Part shown: positions 34,863-42,950 of the stretch, in pieces
Layout of the letters: the number at the start of each line of letters is the position of its first letter
How positions within the stretch are numbered: the stretch's first letter is position 1
Assembly (NCBI GenBank): GCA_963777355.1
Contig: CAVZQK010000002.1
Span: 1 to 64,000 of the forward strand
Length of the DNA stretch: 64,000 nt
Origin: DATJHM01 sp963777355
GTDB taxonomy: Bacteria > Chloroflexota > Ktedonobacteria > Ktedonobacterales > Ktedonobacteraceae
Reading direction: 5' to 3'
Notes under the pieces: generated by a model
Seen by the model: only the letters and a program-made list of their open reading frames with translations
What the model was told of the DNA's origin: nothing
Databases searched by the model: none
Translations under genes and position numbers: made by a program

Positions 34863-36638
34863 ATGACAGGCACACAAAAGCTTATCGGAACGCGTTTAGG
34901 TTCAGCAACGCTTACACAGCTTGTTGGTTCTGGTGGTATGGGTATGGTCTATCTGGCACACCAGGAACATCTGGATCGTGATGTTGCCATCAAGGTTTTA
35001 CGCTCTGCTACCGTGATGATATCTGAACAGAACGAAGAGTTTCTTGAGCGTTTTCGTCGTGAGGCCCATGTTATTGCTCAACTGGACCATGTGAATATCC
35101 TCCCTATTTATGAGTATGGTGAGCAGGATGGTCTGGCCTATCTTGTGATGCCCTATCTCGCCGGTGGCAGCTTACATGAACGCCTCTTGAAATATGCTCC
35201 TCTCTCTTTTCATGAAGTCCTGCTCTATACAGAACAGGCGGCGGCGGCGCTCTCCTATGCCCATGCCCATAAGATCGTGCATCGCGATATTAAGCCGCGC
35301 AATATGCTTTTTCATGCTGATGGCCGCCTGGTCCTGGTCGATTTTGGGATTGCCCATATTTTGCGTGATGACCGCGAGAAATCAACCGGACAAACTCTTA
35401 CCGGTTCAGGACATTTTATTGGTTCTGTAGACTATATGGCTCCTGAGATGGTGCGTGGCAAGCCGGTTGATTCTCGTACTGATATTTATGAGTTTGGTGT
35501 CGTCCTTTTTCAGATGCTCACAGGTCGCCTTCCTTTTAGCGGGGCAACTTCTTTTATTGTTGCCGCTCAGCATCTCCACGAGCCTGTTCCCTCTTTGCTA
35601 GCGTTTAATCCTGCTTTGCCTGCAAGTATTGATGCCGTAGTACACAAGGCGATGGCTAAAGATCCGGGCGAACGCTACCAATCAATCGCTGAGCTGACGC
35701 GGGCGTTGAGAGTTGCTATCAGCTCAGCTGGTACATTGGTTGAGCGAGATCAGCGTTTCTTTTTGCCTAAATTATCCGCTTCGAGACCTGCCTCTTTCGT
35801 TTCTTCGCCTCCGCTTGGCGATGTGACGCAGGAAATTTCTACTTCCGAAATGCCAACGCTGCAACAACAATTGAGCACTGCCACCGCCCCGGAGACTGGC
35901 CTGGATAGGCACACAAGCCTGCTCAGGCAAGATGCAACAACGCGCAACATCGCTCCTGTTGTTAATCTAGAAGAGACATATGTAATGCCGCCGGAGCGTC
36001 CTCTGATGCAGCATCAAATTCAGTCCTCTCTGCCGCTTCCGCAAAGGGCGGAGCACCGGGGCAAAAATCGTTGGCGCTGGATCGGTCTGGTTGCGTTGGT
36101 GTTATGCTTGTGCGGAGTCGTTTTTACGGCTGGTATATTTTTTGCGCCTGCTTTCATGCGCCAGATGCATGTCCCGTTTATGGCTCCATCGTCAGTAAGA
36201 CCTGTGCCAGGAGGGGCAGGATCTTCGCCACCAATACCTGGCTCTTTCTCCTCGCCAGATCAGCAGGCCAGGCGTACGGTTCAGCGCTATTATGATGCTA
36301 TTAATCAGCGCCACTACGCGAATGCTTATAGTTTGTGGGGCCAGTCCTACCAGAGCTCCTCTTCTTACAGCCAGTTTTCTCAGGGTTTTGGGACAACGCA
36401 GCACGATGATGTAGTCTTCCAGATGGCCAGGCAGCTTAATGATGGGACTGTGCAAGTCTCGTTAATCCTCTATGCTACAAATAAATATAATGCTGGCTCT
36501 ATCGTCAGGGTCTATCAAGGGAGCTATATTGTCGGCCAGGAAAATGGAGCCTGGAAGTTAATCAGCTCTTCTCTCCTTCTGGTCACTGCTCCTCGTTCTG
36601 CAACTCCAAGTCATCGCTCTTCTTCACCTGGTTATTAG
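34863..36638 (+). CDS. Transmembrane Ser/Thr protein kinase with extracellular NTF2-like domain
   Basis: A 591-residue Hanks-type kinase. Catalytic domain ~11-275: Gly-rich loop VGSGGMGMVYLA, Lys44 in AIKVL, HRDIKPRNM (Asp142), VDFGIAHIL (Asp160), and SVDYMAPEM in the activation segment. A Pro/Ser/Thr-rich linker (~290-400) leads to one TM helix (~402-425), so the kinase is cytoplasmic and the C-terminal ~140 residues are outside. That tail (VQRYYDAINQRHYANAY to YKLI-type end) is an NTF2/DUF4878-like domain, also seen in two other proteins of this window, perhaps as a ligand sensor. Its last 56 bp overlap the convergent methyltransferase gene. Confidence 0.92.
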   Translation: MTGTQKLIGTRLGSATLTQLVGSGGMGMVYLAHQEHLDRDVAIKVLRSATVMISEQNEEFLERFRREAHVIAQLDHVNILPIYEYGEQDGLAYLVMPYLAGGSLHERLLKYAPLSFHEVLLYTEQAAAALSYAHAHKIVHRDIKPRNMLFHADGRLVLVDFGIAHILRDDREKSTGQTLTGSGHFIGSVDYMAPEMVRGKPVDSRTDIYEFGVVLFQMLTGRLPFSGATSFIVAAQHLHEPVPSLLAFNPALPASIDAVVHKAMAKDPGERYQSIAELTRALRVAISSAGTLVERDQRFFLPKLSASRPASFVSSPPLGDVTQEISTSEMPTLQQQLSTATAPETGLDRHTSLLRQDATTRNIAPVVNLEETYVMPPERPLMQHQIQSSLPLPQRAEHRGKNRWRWIGLVALVLCLCGVVFTAGIFFAPAFMRQMHVPFMAPSSVRPVPGGAGSSPPIPGSFSSPDQQARRTVQRYYDAINQRHYANAYSLWGQSYQSSSSYSQFSQGFGTTQHDDVVFQMARQLNDGTVQVSLILYATNKYNAGSIVRVYQGSYIVGQENGAWKLISSSLLLVTAPRSATPSHRSSSPGY

Positions 36639-37428
36639 ATGGTTCACCTATTGCTGGCAAAACATCCAGTGCCTTTTGCCAATATTCGATATATCCCCCA
36701 AATGGGAGCGCCAACCCCTCCGCGGGAAAGAGCGGCGTGAGAGACGAGAGAAGCCATGTCAGGACATCCTCTTCTCGCTCCTCGCCCCGCTCAACTACTG
36801 CATTGACCAGACTCATACTCGAAAGATACTCTGCCATCTGTTGCGGCGACCAGGAGAGTTCGAGCTGATAGGTCTCTCTATGTAGGAGATGAAAACCATA
36901 AGGGCGAGCCTCATTTTCTGTGAGTGGCTGCCTATTGTAGTTTGAGGGAATAGGATAGCGGGCCATAAAATCGTGTCGATACCAGTATTCTATTTCTGGC
37001 TTTTGCGGCATTTTCCCTAGAAAACCTCCATTGTAAATGATGAGCCAGCCGCCAGTCTGTAAGACGCGAGCCGCCTCTTGCAGAAAGTAACCACGTTCAA
37101 ACCAGTGAAAGGCCATCGCCACTGTTACCAGCTGAAACGAAGCTGCTGCGAAAGGCAGATCCTCTGCCGGAGCCTGCACATAACGGACCTGGGGATGAAG
37201 GATTGCATGCCGGTTCATCTCTTCGGATGGCTCCACTCCGGTTACGTTGGTGGCAAGTGCTGTCAGAGCAACAGATGATTGCCCTGTACCACAGCCAACA
37301 TCAAGTGCTTGCTGTATAGGTGTTTGCAAGCGAAGAAAGGCCTGAATTTTTGCAATTGCCCAGGGATGAATATACGGGCGAGCTGAAGCATAGCGTGTGG
37401 CGGCAGCCTGGTGGGTAAAATGATTCAT
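36583..37428 (-). CDS. Class I SAM-dependent methyltransferase (UbiE/COQ5-like)
   Basis: A 281-residue protein with a Methyltransf_11 fold: QALDVGCGTGQSSVALTAL (motif I), TGVEPSEEM (acidic end of strand 2), YVQAPAEDLPF (motif II) and VTVAMAFHWF with RVLQTGGWLIIYN (motif III). The 'F-H-W-F' signature is typical of small-molecule methyltransferases of this group. Acceptor unknown. The gene is convergent with the kinase gene and overlaps its 3' end by 56 bp, so the end of one constrains the other. It is divergent from the membrane protein at 37642. Confidence 0.88.
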   Translation of the reverse strand: MNHFTHQAAATRYASARPYIHPWAIAKIQAFLRLQTPIQQALDVGCGTGQSSVALTALATNVTGVEPSEEMNRHAILHPQVRYVQAPAEDLPFAAASFQLVTVAMAFHWFERGYFLQEAARVLQTGGWLIIYNGGFLGKMPQKPEIEYWYRHDFMARYPIPSNYNRQPLTENEARPYGFHLLHRETYQLELSWSPQQMAEYLSSMSLVNAVVERGEEREEDVLTWLLSSLTPLFPAEGLALPFGGYIEYWQKALDVLPAIGEPSNNQVKKSDDLELQNEEQ

Positions 37429-37641
37429 GAAGTGTCCTCATACATTTTGATATTTTAGGGATATCTATGAGCGAAAAATAGCAAATAAGTCGATCTAGCT
37501 GTAAGTGTACTCTTAGAGAGTAGGAAAAGAAAGAGCAGGGCCAAGAAATGTCTTTGGAAGGACCTGATAGAAAAACTAAACTTATCTGGTAGGAATGCGT
37601 AGATATATTTAGTGTGTTTTTAAATGTAAAGGAAGACATCT

Positions 37642-38835
37642 ATGGCGAAAGCAATTCACTCTTCTGACTCATTGATACAGACTGCATCTCTTCGTCAGCC
37701 TCTGCGCGTACTGTACCGTCTACGCCTGGGCCTGGGTTCAACTGTATTGCTTGGCTCAATCCTTTTTTTGCTTGGTGGCAGTTGGGATATTGAGTGGCAC
37801 ACGGTTATTGGTCGAGATCGCACATTGATTCCTCCTCATCAGCTGATGTTGCTCGGCATCGCTTTGAGCGGGATTGCTGCTCTCCTCTCTGTGTTGATAG
37901 AAACATTTCTAGCTCGTCGGAGTCAGGAAGTCGTAGCAAATTCTACATCCTTCGCGAACCTCTTTTACGGACCTATAGGTGCGTATCTGGCCGGTTTTGC
38001 TGCTTTAAGTGCGGGTATTGGCTTTACATTGGATAGCTATTGGCACGCGCTCTACGGTATTGATGTCGCAATCTGGGCTCCATTTCATATTATGTTGATT
38101 GTTGGCTCAGGCATGGCCAGCCTGGGGGCTGCTTATATGCTGATCTCTGCTGCCCACCTGGCTGAGCGCACTGGGGACAATCTTGCCGGTGTGGTGCGTG
38201 CCTGTTACATTGGAGCTACTATCAGTTTTGCGATGATGCTAGGTATTCTGGCAATTTTACTGCTGGATGCCTATGGAGAGCTTGGTTATGTCTCTCTCGG
38301 TTTTCTTACATTTAATCTCTTCTCTGTAATTGCCGCTACAGTTGGTATGTGGATTTTGCTGACGGCTGTGAAGGTTTTGCCCTGGCGCTGGTCTGCCTCG
38401 TACTGTATCATTGTCTATATGGTCTTCGTTGTCATCGTGATCCTGTTTGTGCCACCTGCGATCAGACAACTTGCCCAATCGGAGCAGTTGAGTTTTAGAA
38501 GAGCGCAGCATATTATACCTACTGTTGCCTCGGCCTGGCCTATTGGCATCATCTATAGCGCGATTTTGCTGGATGTTCTGCGCAGGCGCGCCCAGGTAAA
38601 AAATTGGTCTGCACGAAAGTTTACGCTGCTTACTGCTTTGATTACACTGCCTGGCTGGTTGCCTATCGCTTTGACGATTCCGTACATTTTTATTGGTATT
38701 GTCTTCAATGCAGGGGTGGCTGGTTTGATCGTCTCAACTCTGCTTGGTCTGGCCGGTTCTTTTGTTGGCATCTGGCTGGGACAACGTACAGGTGAGTCGT
38801 TCTTTGAACCAGAGGGGGTTGCTGTTGATGCGTAA
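37642..38835 (+). CDS. Polytopic membrane protein with duplicated His motif
   Basis: A 397-residue protein with about 10 TM helices. Two copies of a motif are visible: GGSWDIEWHTVIGRDRTLIP then PHQLM (His53, His66) and FTLDSYWHALYGIDVAIWAP then FHIM (His135, His149), i.e. D-x-x-W-H followed 12-13 residues later by P-x-H at helix ends. This internal duplication with paired His suggests a metal- or heme-binding site. The downstream gene encodes a small YtkA/FixH-like protein and overlaps by 8 bp, so the two should form a complex. I do not recognise a named family; relation to copper or oxidase assembly is inferred. AAAGGAAG precedes the ATG. Confidence 0.7.
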   Translation: MAKAIHSSDSLIQTASLRQPLRVLYRLRLGLGSTVLLGSILFLLGGSWDIEWHTVIGRDRTLIPPHQLMLLGIALSGIAALLSVLIETFLARRSQEVVANSTSFANLFYGPIGAYLAGFAALSAGIGFTLDSYWHALYGIDVAIWAPFHIMLIVGSGMASLGAAYMLISAAHLAERTGDNLAGVVRACYIGATISFAMMLGILAILLLDAYGELGYVSLGFLTFNLFSVIAATVGMWILLTAVKVLPWRWSASYCIIVYMVFVVIVILFVPPAIRQLAQSEQLSFRRAQHIIPTVASAWPIGIIYSAILLDVLRRRAQVKNWSARKFTLLTALITLPGWLPIALTIPYIFIGIVFNAGVAGLIVSTLLGLAGSFVGIWLGQRTGESFFEPEGVAVDA

Positions 38836-39406
38836 GATTCTGCAATTTGTGCTACTCGTTCTGGGCGTGGTGGCTCTGGTGACTCTGATCGCGGATATTG
38901 TCTATTCTGTGCAGGCAACGACGCGTCCCGGTGCGCCTGTGAAAGTGGAGGAGATGAAGGCTGGCCCGTATGACCTGCTGGTTAGCTTCTATAAATATCC
39001 TGCCAATGCTGGCTACGCGCTCCCCTTTGCGATTGCCCCCAGGCAGCCGCTCCAGGGTACGCTTACCTATCAGGTCAACACTATTCCGGGGAGCGGAGTA
39101 GATGCAACCCCTATTCGGGCCGGATTGAGCCCTGATCCCAACGTGAAGAACGGTGTGCAGGGAACGGCGGAAGTCACTGTGCATGGGGATTGGTCTCTTC
39201 GTTGTACCGTGATGGGCCCTGCTGGCCCTGCCACTGGTTCTATCTATCTCCCCGTAACTGCCCCCCTGGCAATCCCTGCCTGGCTTGGCTGGTTCGTCGG
39301 CTTGCTCCCTCTCTATGGCCTGGTTGGATTTCTGCTTTTGCTGCGTAGCAAGCGCAAAATCTCAACTACTCCGTCGCTTCCAGCTACCCCTGTGCCGGTA
39401 CAATAG
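38828..39406 (+). CDS. YtkA/FixH-like membrane-anchored protein
   Basis: A 192-residue protein with an N-terminal TM helix (~4-26), an extracytoplasmic beta domain (~40-140) and a C-terminal TM helix (~152-175) with a basic/Thr-Pro tail. The beta domain (GPYDLLVSFYKYPANAGYAL, later EVTVHGDWSLRCTVMGPAGP) resembles YtkA-like/FixH-like domains that bind or deliver metal in oxidase assembly; the match is by pattern only. ATG 38828 lies within the last codons of the upstream gene (8-bp overlap), which sets this start over an earlier in-frame one. A hairpin follows. Confidence 0.6.
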   Translation: MRKILQFVLLVLGVVALVTLIADIVYSVQATTRPGAPVKVEEMKAGPYDLLVSFYKYPANAGYALPFAIAPRQPLQGTLTYQVNTIPGSGVDATPIRAGLSPDPNVKNGVQGTAEVTVHGDWSLRCTVMGPAGPATGSIYLPVTAPLAIPAWLGWFVGLLPLYGLVGFLLLLRSKRKISTTPSLPATPVPVQ

Positions 39407-39429
39407 TCCAAAACTTGTTTTTTGTATAT

Positions 39430-39471
39430 GAGTTCTACTACCGCTAAGAGGAGTAGCGGTGAGGAGAACTC
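39430..39471 (+). terminator. Hairpin after the membrane protein pair
   Basis: GAGTTCT (39430-39436) with AGAACTC (39465-39471) encloses ACCGCT (39440-39445) with AGCGGT (39455-39460). It marks the left edge of an A/T-richer stretch. Confidence 0.55.
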
Positions 39472-39538
39472 TCTTGTAAAAATATAAGGAGGCACATATA
39501 ATTGTTTCTAATTGATATCTGAGAGGTACGCTACTCTA

Positions 39539-40732
39539 ATGACTGATCTTTCTCCTGAAACCCTTGAGCTCTTACTGAAAAAATCTTTCGCCGAGTTTTT
39601 TGCTGGCATTGGTCTAGTAAGAGCAGGTTTAGAACGCTAGGGATGGTCACTATCGCTAGCAAATGATAGTGATCCAATGAAATACGAAATGTATAAAGGC
39701 CATTTTGCAGACGCAGAGACTGAAAAACATTTTATTCTTGGAGATATTCATGATCTAGATGTAACAACTATGCTTCCTGTTACACTAGCTACGGCTTCAT
39801 TTCCCTGTAAAGATCTTTCGATAGCCGGTTCAAGAGAAGGATTAAATGGGGTTTACTCCTCAGCTTTTTGGGGGTTTATCCAGGTATTAGAACAGTGGAA
39901 ACAAAATAGACCGCCCCTAGTAATGCTAGAGAACGTTGTAGGTTTTCTCAGCGCTAACGATGGAAAAGATTTTGAACAGGCTTTGCTCGCATTAAATAAT
40001 CTTGGTTACAGGGTGGATGCTTTCCTGCTAGATGCTGTTAATTTTGTACTACAAAGTCGTGAAAGACTTTTTGTTATAGGGCTTGCAGAGAATGTTTTTC
40101 CAGTGAACAATCCTCACACTTTTATGTTCGGGTTGCGCTCTAGTACTAGGCCTTCATCTTTATCCAATTTTATCCTAAAACATCCGCAAATAAAGTGGAA
40201 TATTTGTCAACTCCCTTCTTTACCAACACGTGAGCAATCGCTCGCTGATATTATCTATGATCTTCCTAAAAATGATCCTATCTGGTGGAGCCATGCAAGA
40301 GCAGAATATCTTCTTAGCCAGATGAGTCCTCGTCATCGTAGTATTGCCGATCAGATGATTGCTGGTGATCGCTGGAGCTATGGTACCGTCTTTAGACGTA
40401 TGCGAAACCATAAATCAACCGCTGAGCTAAGGACCGATGGTATTGCTGGTTGCTTGCGGACACCCGCAGGAGGAAGCGCCAAACAGATTATATTCAAGGC
40501 TGGATATGGTCAGTATTTTGCTCGTCTATTAACGCCAAAAGAAGCTGCAAGACTGATGGGAATAGAAGAGTATACTATAAGTGTCCCCTTTGATCGGGCT
40601 CTTTTCGGATTTGGAGATGCCGTATGTGTGCCTGTGATTGAATGGATTGCAAAATATTATCTCAATGCAGTTATCGAAGATCGTATTGCTCCTGTTGTAC
40701 GGGAGGCTATATTGACTGGAGTAAGTGAGTGA
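39539..40732 (+). pseudogene. C5-cytosine DNA methyltransferase, interrupted by an in-frame TAG in motif I
   Basis: From ATG 39539 the frame reads FAEFFAGIGLVRAGLER, which is motif I, then TAG at 39638-39640, then GWSLSLANDSDPMKYEMYKG without a frame change. The rest is a normal Dcm-type enzyme: catalytic FPCKDLSIAG (PCQ-type Cys loop), MLENVVGFL (motif VI ENV), QSRERLFVIG (motif VIII), a target-recognition region, and LTPKEAARLMGIEEY with FGDAVCVPV (motifs IX-X). Intact length would be ~397 residues. Translation could restart at ATG 39677 but would lack the AdoMet-binding FxGxG, so it should be inactive unless the stop is read through. The gene is A/T-richer than its neighbours, suggesting transfer. 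No adjacent restriction enzyme gene. Confidence 0.8.
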
Positions 40733-40746
40733 GTTTTCAGGAAGGA

Positions 40747-40905
40747 ATGCGAATTAAAGTAGAAGAGATCTACCAAATATGGTAATTGCATTAAGATGAT
40801 AAAAAGAATAAAAGAGAGCGCATAAAGCTAGAGGACGCTATTATAGCAGAAGAGAAGCAAACCTATAGTATTGATAGCTTGTTTGATTTGCCAGAAAGCA
40901 ATTAA
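40747..40905 (+). pseudogene. Short decayed frame after the methyltransferase
   Basis: From ATG 40747 (AAGGAA upstream) the frame reads MRIKVEEIYQIW, TAA (40783), LH, TAA (40792), then continues in frame as DDKKNKRERIKLEDAIIAEE and KQTYSIDSLFDLPESN to a stop at 40903. The downstream part has natural protein composition, so this may be a ~52-residue gene damaged by two nonsense mutations. Family unknown; a remnant of a restriction-modification partner is a guess. Confidence 0.35.
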
Positions 40906-40950
40906 GCAGTTATTCTCATATACCATATTATAGAAAAGTTCTAGGTGCGG

Positions 40951-40985
40951 CAAAAGCCAGCTCTATACAAATGAGCTGGCTTTTG
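40951..40985. terminator. Bidirectional terminator between methyltransferase remnant and trypsin-like gene
   Basis: A perfect 13-bp stem (40951-40963 with 40973-40985) with AAAA/TTTT feet serves both convergent transcripts. Confidence 0.8.
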
Positions 40986-41002
40986 TCTCAGGAATGATGG
41001 AC

Positions 41003-42010
41003 TTACTGCCCAGTCTGCTGAAGAATTTGCGCTAGAGCCGTCTTGACCAGATTCGATGGGATGGCAAACCCAACACCGGAAGCTGGCGTATTCGACTCAG
41101 TATTGATTGCTGTCAATGTTGGGATGCCTACAAGCTCTCCCTGCACATTCACAAGTGCTCCACCGCTGTTCCCAGGATTAATCGCTGCATCCGTCTGAAT
41201 AGCATTTGTAATTGTCACCTCTGCGGATTCACTCACGCTGCGGTTGAGCGCACTGACAATCCCGTTCGTCGCGGTCTCTGTAATACCCAGCGGATTGCCA
41301 ACTGCTAATACCTGCTGTCCAACACTCAATTTTGACGAATCACCGATAGTCGCTATCGCCATATGGGCAAATGGTTGAATACGAACCACGGCCAGATCAT
41401 TCGCTGCATCTGTCCCGATCACCTGAGCCGTCTCGGTCTTGCCACTATTCAAAACCGCCTGAAAGGTCTGTCCGCCATTTACTACGTGATTATTCGTAAT
41501 AATATCGCCCTTCGCATCCACAATCACGCCCGACCCAATCTGTTCTCCCTGCGCTGTTGTAACCTTCAACTCAACAACCGCAGGTTCGATAGTCGCAATC
41601 GCTTTTTCCTGCTGTGTCTGAAGAATAGCTGCATTATCAGTTGCTACTCCTGTCGTTGTGGATGCCGAAGTTGTGGCGTTGGTGTTTGTGCTCTGCCCCG
41701 TTCCCCCAAACTCCCAGCCAGCAAACAATCCTACGCCAAAGACGAGCAGAATGACAAACGTTAGCACTGCAATTGCCACTGTGCGTAGCCCTCGCTTCGG
41801 CTTCTGAGGAGCCATAGGAGGCTGAGGCGTGGAATATCGGGGAATTCCTGTATACTGGGACGTATAGATCGGAGTTTGTGCCGTATATGTTTTGGGCGTA
41901 ACAGAGATAGGACGATCTAAGAGTGTCCCTGATACAGTATTTTTTGGGTATGTTGCCTGTGGCTCATTGCCTGAATAGAAAGGATAGTATGTATTTTCAT
42001 CCTGAAACAT
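41003..42010 (-). CDS. Membrane-anchored trypsin-like serine protease (HtrA/DegP-type, no PDZ)
   Basis: A 335-residue S1C protease. A disordered Pro/Thr/Tyr-rich cytoplasmic N-terminus (~1-72) is followed by one TM helix (~76-98), a Ser/Thr/Asn-rich stalk (~103-125) and a protease domain (~130-335). Catalytic triad: His175 (ITNNHVV), Asp205 (NDLAVVR), Ser282 (INPGNSGGAL). The sequence ends just after the protease fold, so the usual PDZ domain is absent. It should cleave misfolded or signalling proteins outside the membrane. It is divergent from the EAD-like/kinase-WD40 pair, and trypsin-like proteases often accompany EAD domains in bacterial conflict loci. Confidence 0.9.
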   Translation of the reverse strand: MFQDENTYYPFYSGNEPQATYPKNTVSGTLLDRPISVTPKTYTAQTPIYTSQYTGIPRYSTPQPPMAPQKPKRGLRTVAIAVLTFVILLVFGVGLFAGWEFGGTGQSTNTNATTSASTTTGVATDNAAILQTQQEKAIATIEPAVVELKVTTAQGEQIGSGVIVDAKGDIITNNHVVNGGQTFQAVLNSGKTETAQVIGTDAANDLAVVRIQPFAHMAIATIGDSSKLSVGQQVLAVGNPLGITETATNGIVSALNRSVSESAEVTITNAIQTDAAINPGNSGGALVNVQGELVGIPTLTAINTESNTPASGVGFAIPSNLVKTALAQILQQTGQ

Positions 42011-42525
42011 AGTCGTTTCCCTTTTCCCTCTCCCTTAGAGAGCCCTGTCTCTATAAAAAGTCTCTACAGCAATCTGCTTTTCTCTATTCTTAGAGTGTCT
42101 TCCCAGAGAATCTTTTTTTATCTGAGAGTGCCACGCGGAATCTTTGTTTCTTTGTTTATAATGATAGATCAGGATAATCAAAAAAGATCCTGATAATTGT
42201 AAAATGAATGTAAGAGTCTGCTGGTAGATTGATCCCGATACAAACGATCTCCAGTAGGGAAGGCTGTTCATCTCTGTAGAAGAAAGCTATATTACTATAA
42301 TCTGTGAAAAAAGAAGAGATGGGTTCAAAGAGGTTGTATTGCCTGCTTTTTAAACTGCCTGCGATCTGAAAAAGCAGCTGTATAAAATATATAGAAAACA
42401 CAGCCAATTTCTGGTATCATATATTTTGCATTTATCATTGTCGATAATATAGTATTGTACAAGCTCTAGAATGCATATTTAGCATTATCCTCTCATTTAA
42501 AACATTATTTAACTGTTTAATACAG
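42011..42525. other. A/T-rich divergent intergenic region (515 bp)
   Basis: Separates the leftward protease from the rightward EAD-like gene. I see no gene. AACTG/CAGTT arms (42511-42515, 42522-42526) form a small palindrome at the very start of the EAD-like frame. Promoters for both directions must lie here. Confidence 0.4.
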
Positions 42526-42950
42526 TTGAAAGGTACCCTTACGTCGAATAGAGGAATCCCAGACGCAGTATATATATCTTTGCGTAAGATACTGGCAAAT
42601 ACTGGCGCTTTTGACGCGAATAGCCTGATTCGTAGTGTTTTTGCGCACGCTATGCTCTCTCCCTGGCGTAATCGTTTGCCGGAGGACGAGGCGGTGATGG
42701 ATCGTGTTGATCGCATTATTGCTTATTTCTTGAGCAATAATCAGGCGGAAAGCAGAAAATTGAAAAAAAGCTTTTGCCAAAAACAGCTTCAGAGAGCTAT
42801 ACAACAGATGCTTATCCTGAGGACTGGCAAAAATTGCTTGGTGTCGGTAATCCACGAGAGCTACAAAGAGTGGCGCAGGATTATCAGGATAACCTTGAGC
42901 TATCAGCACAATTACTGGAGCGTTATAAGCTGAGGGAAGCAAATGGTTGA
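42526..42950 (+). pseudogene. Effector-associated-domain (EAD)-like protein with frameshift at an A7 run
   Basis: The frame opened by TTG 42526 encodes LRKILANTGAFDANSLIRSV, then LSPWRNRLPEDEAVMDRVDR IIAYFLSNN, the 'F-x-x-x-x-SPWRN-LPE-x-x-x-x-RVD-x-I' pattern of effector-associated adaptor domains. After an A7 run (42763-42769) the frame becomes implausible, while the -1 frame reads KLLPKTASESYTTDAYPEDW then LGVGNPRELQRVAQDYQDNL and LSAQLLERYKLREANG, and stops at 42950, 8 bp inside the kinase-WD40 start. A single indel or slippage would restore ~140 residues. Such domains recruit effectors by pairing with a matching copy. Start uncertain: no ribosome site seen. Confidence 0.55.

Noticed and set aside
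38744..38827. Upstream extension of the YtkA-like gene
   Set aside because: It lies in the overlapping coding sequence of the preceding gene and would hide the signal/TM helix that starts naturally at 38828.
39677..40732. Methyltransferase as an intact gene starting at 39677
   Set aside because: That start removes the AdoMet-binding motif I, which is present in the same frame just upstream of the TAG.
9838..40794. Genome-wide recoding of TAG/TAA as glutamine
   Set aside because: Several intact genes in the window end normally at TAG or TAA (for example the Ser/Thr kinase at 36636-36638), so local mutation, suppression or error is more likely.
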